10,510 bases of DNA from an uncultured Eubacteriales bacterium (GTDB taxonomy: Bacteria; Bacillota; Clostridia; Peptostreptococcales; Anaerovoracaceae): positions 1 to 10,510 of the forward strand of contig URGK01000084.1 in NCBI GenBank assembly GCA_900547295.1. The letters are read 5' to 3'. Shown here in pieces: positions 7,417-10,510 of this stretch (positions are counted from its first letter, which is position 1; each line of letters starts with the position of its first letter). The notes beneath the pieces were generated by a model, which saw nothing but the letters and a program-made list of their open reading frames with translations, made no database searches and was not told where the DNA came from. Both the position numbers and the translations under genes were made by a program.

Positions 7417-8334
7417 TTAATAGTCTTTGTTTACCTTGTTTTCTATCCATTCCAGCACACCCGGAGTCGATATGTACAGGAATGAACATTGTTCGATTGC
7501 ATATTCAACCTCTTCCTCCGAGCCTCTGCAGTATCCGCCTATGAAAGGCATATCATCGTCTTCGTCATCATAAATATCATCAATATCATCAATATCATCA
7601 AAATCAAGGAAAAAGTCATCAAAGCCCTCTCCCCTTATGAGCCTCAGGTATTTCTCCGCCGTCTTATAGCTGTCTGCTTTGTAATAAAGGGCTATAAGCG
7701 GCAGCAGCATATGCACCGAACACTCATTGTATTTTTTGTAAAGTCTCATTGCAGAAACCTCGTCTTCAAAATGAGCATAAAGTCCCATAAGTGTATACCT
7801 GATACCTGTATTGTCATTACTGTTCAGTTCAAGCATCTCCTCGCACTCTTCCACTGCTTTTTTGTATTTGCCAAGAGCAAGCAGAAGCTCAATATAATTG
7901 TATCTTGCTCTCATATACGGTCTTGTTTCAAATATTCCCCAGAACCTGCCTATGCAGTCATCATCGAAATATCCTTCTTCTCTAAGGTGCTTTTCTGTCT
8001 TCGTTATGATTTTTTCAAACTTCTTTTTGAATTTTTCAGGATCTCTGCCATACTGAATATCAGCAATCATCACCTCTGCATCCGTACAGTATTCATCAAG
8101 CTCCAGTGCTTTTTTTGCATATTTCAGTGCTTCTTTTTCTGTCGGAGCCTCCATTGCCATATCAAGATAATCCCACGGCGTTTCAGGCTCACGGTCTATA
8201 TTAGAATTCAGACTTTCATTGTACTGCGCTATAAGTTCCTGCAGCGCCGCATTTGCCTGCTCCTCACTTTCAAATTCATTCTGTTCCATAAGCTTCTGCA
8301 TTTCTCTAAAGATTTTTTCCGATGATCTGCTCAT
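7417..8334 (-). CDS. TPR-repeat protein with acidic C-terminal tract
   Basis: This is a 305-residue soluble helical protein with no signal peptide, of unknown function. I chose ATG 8334 because AAAGGAG lies six bases upstream and the ATG overlaps the stop of the preceding gene as ATGA. An in-frame TTG at 8367 would add 11 residues but lacks this support. Helix-turn-helix pairs of TPR type occur around KEALKYAKKALELD and GKYKKAVEECEEMLELN. The stretch GIFETRPYMRAR, followed by LNSNDNTGIRYTLM, resembles bacterial TPR proteins that databases tend to group with the ST7 family; that link is from memory and moderate. Near the C-terminus is a very acidic segment with three tandem DDI units (FDDIDDIDDIYDDEDDD). 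It sits between a nucleotide pyrophosphohydrolase and murI in an apparent operon. TPR proteins usually act as binding scaffolds; no partner can be named. Confidence 0.85.
   Translation of the reverse strand: MSRSSEKIFREMQKLMEQNEFESEEQANAALQELIAQYNESLNSNIDREPETPWDYLDMAMEAPTEKEALKYAKKALELDEYCTDAEVMIADIQYGRDPEKFKKKFEKIITKTEKHLREEGYFDDDCIGRFWGIFETRPYMRARYNYIELLLALGKYKKAVEECEEMLELNSNDNTGIRYTLMGLYAHFEDEVSAMRLYKKYNECSVHMLLPLIALYYKADSYKTAEKYLRLIRGEGFDDFFLDFDDIDDIDDIYDDEDDDMPFIGGYCRGSEEEVEYAIEQCSFLYISTPGVLEWIENKVNKDY
7573..7599 (-). repeat. Three tandem 9-bp repeats in the acidic tract of the TPR gene
   Basis: Three exact copies of AATATCATC (plus-strand reading) encode DDI repeats on the minus strand. 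The unit is a multiple of three, so gain or loss of copies would keep the reading frame and change only the length of the acidic tract. Confidence 0.85.
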
Positions 8335-8675
8335 ACCATTCTCCTTTGTGTATAAATACTGCTGCAACTCGTTATATTTGGCGCTGCTGCCTCTGCTCCT
8401 GTCTGCAGGATATTCTCCCCGTTCTTCTTTATTTTGCGCAGAAGCTCAGCTTTTAAATCGGCGTCTATTGCGTCCGCAAGCATTATGCAGTACAGCATAA
8501 CGTCTGCAATCTCATCGCACAGAGCCTCTCTGTCATATTCATTGTTCCACTGGAAACATTCCAGAAGCTCCCCTGCCTCTATTGATATGGATTTGGCAAG
8601 GTTTTCCGGTGTGTGAAATCTGCCCCAGCTTCGTTCCTCATTAAATTTCCTCAGTATATCTCTTATTTCTTCCAT
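8331..8675 (-). CDS. MazG-like nucleotide pyrophosphohydrolase, C-terminus apparently frameshifted
   Basis: The 114-residue product belongs to the all-alpha NTP pyrophosphohydrolase group (MazG/RS21-C6 type), which hydrolyses nucleoside triphosphates to monophosphate and pyrophosphate, often for pool cleaning. The Mg-binding motifs are intact: EAGE within SISIEAGELLECFQW (E33, E36, E39) and EIAD (E55, D58). The family normally continues with a KN..KYP..K..G..KKY.EL tail. Here the frame agrees up to KIKKNG (81-86) and then turns into an unrelated QTGAEAAAPNITSC-type sequence. The expected tail (EYPADRSRGSSAKYNEL) is encoded at 8415-8365 in the -1 frame. A one-base loss in the GGGG run at 8417-8420 would explain this. 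The catalytic core is kept, so activity is possible. It overlaps the TPR gene by ATGA and is likely the first gene of the operon. AAGGG about 11 bases before ATG 8675 is a modest ribosome site. Confidence 0.88.
   Translation of the reverse strand: MEEIRDILRKFNEERSWGRFHTPENLAKSISIEAGELLECFQWNNEYDREALCDEIADVMLYCIMLADAIDADLKAELLRKIKKNGENILQTGAEAAAPNITSCSSIYTQRRMV
8365..8415 (-). pseudogene. Displaced C-terminal tail of the MazG-like enzyme (-1 frame)
   Basis: In the frame shared with the downstream TPR gene, these bases read EYPADRSRGSSAKYNEL, which fits the conserved C-terminal tail of MazG-like pyrophosphohydrolases. No stop codon separates this stretch from the TPR start at 8334; the linking codons read QQYLYTKENG. 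Restoring one base in the G-run would therefore give a MazG-TPR fusion of about 419 residues. Confidence 0.75.
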
Positions 8676-8709
8676 TAAATCAGTGCCCTTCTGTGTATGT
8701 TATGATATA

Positions 8710-8738
8710 AGTATATATCAATTTCCTACATATTAAAA
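8710..8738 (-). promoter_or_regulatory. Candidate promoter of the mazG-TPR-murI operon
   Basis: On the minus strand a TATACT -10 box (8715-8710; five of six consensus bases) lies 17 bases from a weak -35 TTTTAA (8738-8733; three of six). It would start transcription about 30 bases upstream of the MazG-like start codon. AT-rich context makes chance matches likely. Confidence 0.3.
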
Positions 8739-8746
8739 GGAGATTT

Positions 8747-8932
8747 TATTCATTCGTGCATAAAATTTATGCATATTCACGGTTTATTCATTATTTTTTT
8801 GCGTTTATGCGGTATTTTTTAGTTTTTTTAAATATTTATTCATATTTTTTTATGAAAACCTATTGACATATCATAAAAACAGTAGTAAAATCACAATTGT
8901 TCGTTACAATTAATAAATATTCAGCGAATATT
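8747..8932. promoter_or_regulatory. Divergent control region with inverted repeats and five TATTCA hexamers
   Basis: Three inverted repeats stand out. TGCATAAA-A-TTTATGCA is a perfect 17-bp palindrome at 8757-8773. TTCATA-N6-TATGAA is at 8839-8856, just upstream of the -35 box. AATATTC-AGC-GAATATT at 8916-8932 lies in the leader of the binding-protein mRNA. The hexamer TATTCA occurs at 8747, 8774, 8785, 8837 and 8918. Its complement TGAATA is the core half-site of ArgR/AhrC arginine boxes, which would suit an amino-acid importer, but the half-sites are not spaced as in a canonical ARG box. Operator function is inference. Confidence 0.45.
8863..8891 (+). promoter_or_regulatory. Strong sigma-A-type promoter for the amino-acid transporter
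   Basis: A perfect -35 TTGACA (8863-8868) is followed after exactly 17 bases by -10 TAAAAT (8886-8891; five of six). Transcription would begin near 8898, giving a leader of about 70 bases before the binding-protein ATG. An inverted repeat AATTGT-N5-ACAATT (8895-8911) falls on the start site and could be an operator. Confidence 0.85.
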
Positions 8933-8969
8933 ATTATACATCTGCAAACAATAAGAAAGGAATTTAGTT

Positions 8970-9755
8970 ATGAAAAAATTATTAGCAGTAATTTTAACCG
9001 TTGCAATGGTTTTCGCTTTCACAGCGTGTGGTGGCGGTTCAACAGATGAAAACGGTTTATCAACAGTAGAAGCAGGCAAGCTTCATATGGCAACAAATGC
9101 AGCCTTCCCTCCATATGAAATGACAGATGACAGCGGCGGATTCGAAGGTATCGACGTTGAAATCGCAGAGAAAATCGCTGCAAAGCTTGGTCTTGAGCTT
9201 GTAGTTGACGATATGGATTTCTCATCAGTGCTTACATCAGTACAGGGTGGCAAGGCTGACATCGCTATGGCAGGTCTTACAGTAACTCCTGACAGACAGA
9301 AGAACGTTGACTTTACAGACTCATATGCAACAGGCGTACAGGTTGTTATCGTTCCTGAGGACTCAGACATCAAGACTATTGATGATCTTGCCAAAGACAA
9401 AATGATAGGAACACAGGAAGGCACTACAGGATTTATTTACTGTTCAGACACTCCTGAAAACGGCGGATTCGGCGAAGATCACGTAATCGCATACACAAAC
9501 GGAGCTACTGCTATTCAGGCTCTGCTTGCAGGCAAGGTAAATGCAGTTGTTATCGACAGCCAGCCTGCAAAGGAATTTGTGGCAGCAAACGACGGACTTA
9601 AGATTCTTGAAACAGAATTCGTATCAGAAGACTATGCAATAGGTGTTTCAAAAGACAACCCTGAGCTTCTTGAGGCTGTTAACAATGCGCTGAAGGAACT
9701 CATCGAAGACGGCACTGTGCAGGAGATTCTGGACAAATATATCAAGGCTGAATAA
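8970..9755 (+). CDS. Polar amino-acid ABC transporter substrate-binding lipoprotein
   Basis: The 261-residue protein is an extracellular, lipid-anchored receptor that captures an amino acid and delivers it to the membrane permease. Residues 1-20 are a lipoprotein signal peptide with lipobox FTAC; C20 would be the lipidated residue, followed by a GGGSTDENG linker. The mature part matches the family 3 binding proteins: MATNAAFPPYEM near the start, GGFEGIDVEIAEKIAAKLG, GKADIAMAGLTVTPDRQKNVDFTDSY (contains the ligand-contacting TPDR segment), GTQEGTTG, and a C-terminal DGTVQEILDKYI. Length is normal. AAAGGA lies about eight bases before the ATG. A consensus promoter stands in front and a permease gene 78 bases behind. 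The substrate (for example Gln, Arg, Lys, His or Cys) cannot be fixed by eye. Confidence 0.95.
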   Translation: MKKLLAVILTVAMVFAFTACGGGSTDENGLSTVEAGKLHMATNAAFPPYEMTDDSGGFEGIDVEIAEKIAAKLGLELVVDDMDFSSVLTSVQGGKADIAMAGLTVTPDRQKNVDFTDSYATGVQVVIVPEDSDIKTIDDLAKDKMIGTQEGTTGFIYCSDTPENGGFGEDHVIAYTNGATAIQALLAGKVNAVVIDSQPAKEFVAANDGLKILETEFVSEDYAIGVSKDNPELLEAVNNALKELIEDGTVQEILDKYIKAE

Positions 9756-9769
9756 ACATTAGCATTAAT

Positions 9770-9797
9770 AAGGGGTGGCTGATGCCATCCCCTTTTT
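9770..9797 (+). terminator. Terminator-like hairpin between binding protein and permease
   Basis: AAGGGGTGGC (9770-9779) pairs with GCCA-(T)-CCCCTT around a TGAT loop, with one bulged T, and is followed by a five-T run. It lies 15 bases after the binding-protein stop. As a leaky terminator it would allow high binding-protein and lower permease expression, a common arrangement in such operons. Confidence 0.75.
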
Positions 9798-9833
9798 CAT
9801 TGATAAGACAAAAGAAATGTGAGGTGAACAAAT

Positions 9834-10510
9834 ATGTTTTCAGGTCTTGAAGCGCAATTTGCCCAGAGTTTCATTGAAAACAACAGGTGGGTTGCATATC
9901 TGAAAGGTCTAGGAATATCATTTGAAGTAACGCTGGGGGCTTTATGCCTTGGCGTAATTCTCGGCGTACTGGTTGCGGTGATTCGTACATCACACGATCA
10001 GCAGTCTCCGGGCCATAAGAATATACTTCTGGGCATACTCAATGCCATATGCAAAATATATACAACCGTAATCAGAGGAACGCCAATGATGGTACAGCTG
10101 CTGATTATGGGATTTATAGTATTTGCATCAAGCAGAAATCTTGTTATGATAGCGGTAATCACAATGGGTATAAACTCGGGCGCATATGTTTCGGAAATCA
10201 TACGTTCAGGTATTATGTCAATAGACAAGGGCCAGATGGAGGCAGGCAGATCTCTTGGTATGGGCTACGTTCCTGTAATGAGGCACATAATTATTCCTCA
10301 GGCAATAAAGAACATACTTCCTGCCCTCGGCAACGAGCTTATAACTCTGTTTAAGGATACATCGCTGGTAACTGTTATCGGCCTTGCCGATCTTACCAAG
10401 GTTGCCATACAGGTACAGGCAAAAACATATCAGGCGTTTATGCCGTTTATAGGTATCGCAGTCGTATACCTTACAACGAAGCGGCGAAAGTCGTTGCCGC
10501 TGCCGAAAAG
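9834..10510 (+). CDS. Amino-acid ABC transporter permease (partial, runs off the window)
   Basis: The frame from ATG 9834 is open to the end of the window (225 residues). GAGGTGA lies six bases upstream of the ATG. It is the inner-membrane channel of the importer whose binding protein is upstream; an ATPase gene would be expected next. Hydrophobic segments lie at about 27-50, 83-98 and 103-118. The conserved HisMQ-type features are RGTPMMVQLL (81-90) and the ATPase-docking EAA loop EAGRSLGMGYVPVMRHIIIPQA (136-157), followed by NELITLFKDTSL. Up to VVYL (residue 213, base 10472) it follows the family. After this the final membrane helix and basic tail are expected, but the frame gives TTKRRKSLPLPK, which does not fit. 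The last 38 bases may be foreign or misassembled, so the true C-terminus is not visible. Confidence 0.93.
   Translation, partial: MFSGLEAQFAQSFIENNRWVAYLKGLGISFEVTLGALCLGVILGVLVAVIRTSHDQQSPGHKNILLGILNAICKIYTTVIRGTPMMVQLLIMGFIVFASSRNLVMIAVITMGINSGAYVSEIIRSGIMSIDKGQMEAGRSLGMGYVPVMRHIIIPQAIKNILPALGNELITLFKDTSLVTVIGLADLTKVAIQVQAKTYQAFMPFIGIAVVYLTTKRRKSLPLPK

Noticed and set aside
7567..7600. Short tandem repeats as a possible CRISPR array
   Set aside because: The units are 9 bp, contiguous, without spacers, and lie in frame within a coding region.
7489..8325. Long plus-strand open frame (278 codons) opposite the TPR gene
   Set aside because: Its translation is a low-complexity hydrophobic/cysteine-rich shadow of the acidic, helical TPR gene, with no start signal.
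8335..8367. Upstream TTG start for the TPR gene
   Set aside because: The added residues are better explained as the displaced MazG tail region and linker. ATG 8334 has AAAGGAG six bases ahead and an ATGA overlap.
8836..8932. Riboswitch or T-box in the leader of the binding-protein gene
   Set aside because: The leader is only about 70 bases, AT-rich, with short stems and no T-box motif or terminator before the start codon.

Overview
The window looks like a piece of a low-to-moderate GC Gram-positive anaerobe, most likely a host-associated member of Clostridia (Bacillota). The evidence is a sorting-signal surface protein, strong AGGAGG-type ribosome sites, U-tailed hairpin terminators, a lipoprotein amino-acid binding protein, a carboxyltransferase of the oxaloacetate decarboxylase alpha type, and a MalT-like LuxR regulator. 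This placement is inference; no rRNA or other marker is present.

Left part (1-2675): the 3' end of an export-type ABC transporter ATPase on the plus strand converges on a minus-strand gene for a cell-wall-anchored, beta-helix-rich surface protein with a FIVAR domain. The 300-bp gap between them holds a terminator for each. Base usage in the ABC gene and this gap is visibly richer in GC than further right.

Middle (2676-8675), all minus strand: a 783-residue ATPase/LuxR regulator is preceded by its own gap, which carries the terminator of the gene upstream. Upstream of that is a cluster that reads, in transcription order, MazG-like nucleotide pyrophosphohydrolase, TPR protein, glutamate racemase (murI), then the carboxyltransferase (oadA-like). 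The first three are tightly packed (ATGA overlap, then a 12-nt gap) and are probably one operon. oadA follows after 109 AT-rich bases and may have its own promoter.

Right part (8676-10510): a roughly 290-bp AT-rich divergent control region is followed on the plus strand by a polar amino-acid ABC importer, consisting of a lipoprotein binding protein, a terminator-like hairpin, and a permease that runs off the window. The control region has a near-perfect sigma-A promoter and several inverted repeats.

The most interesting points are: (1) the conserved C-terminal tail of the MazG-like enzyme is present in the DNA but in the -1 frame, the same frame as the downstream TPR gene, with the break narrowed to a GGGG run at 8417-8420; (2) the divergent control region has five TATTCA hexamers and three inverted repeats of operator type; (3) the last ~38 bases of the window depart abruptly from the permease family and read as alanine-rich protein in another frame, suggesting a junction or assembly break. 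I found no CRISPR array, tRNA, rRNA or clear mobile element, and nothing I would call a new defence system.
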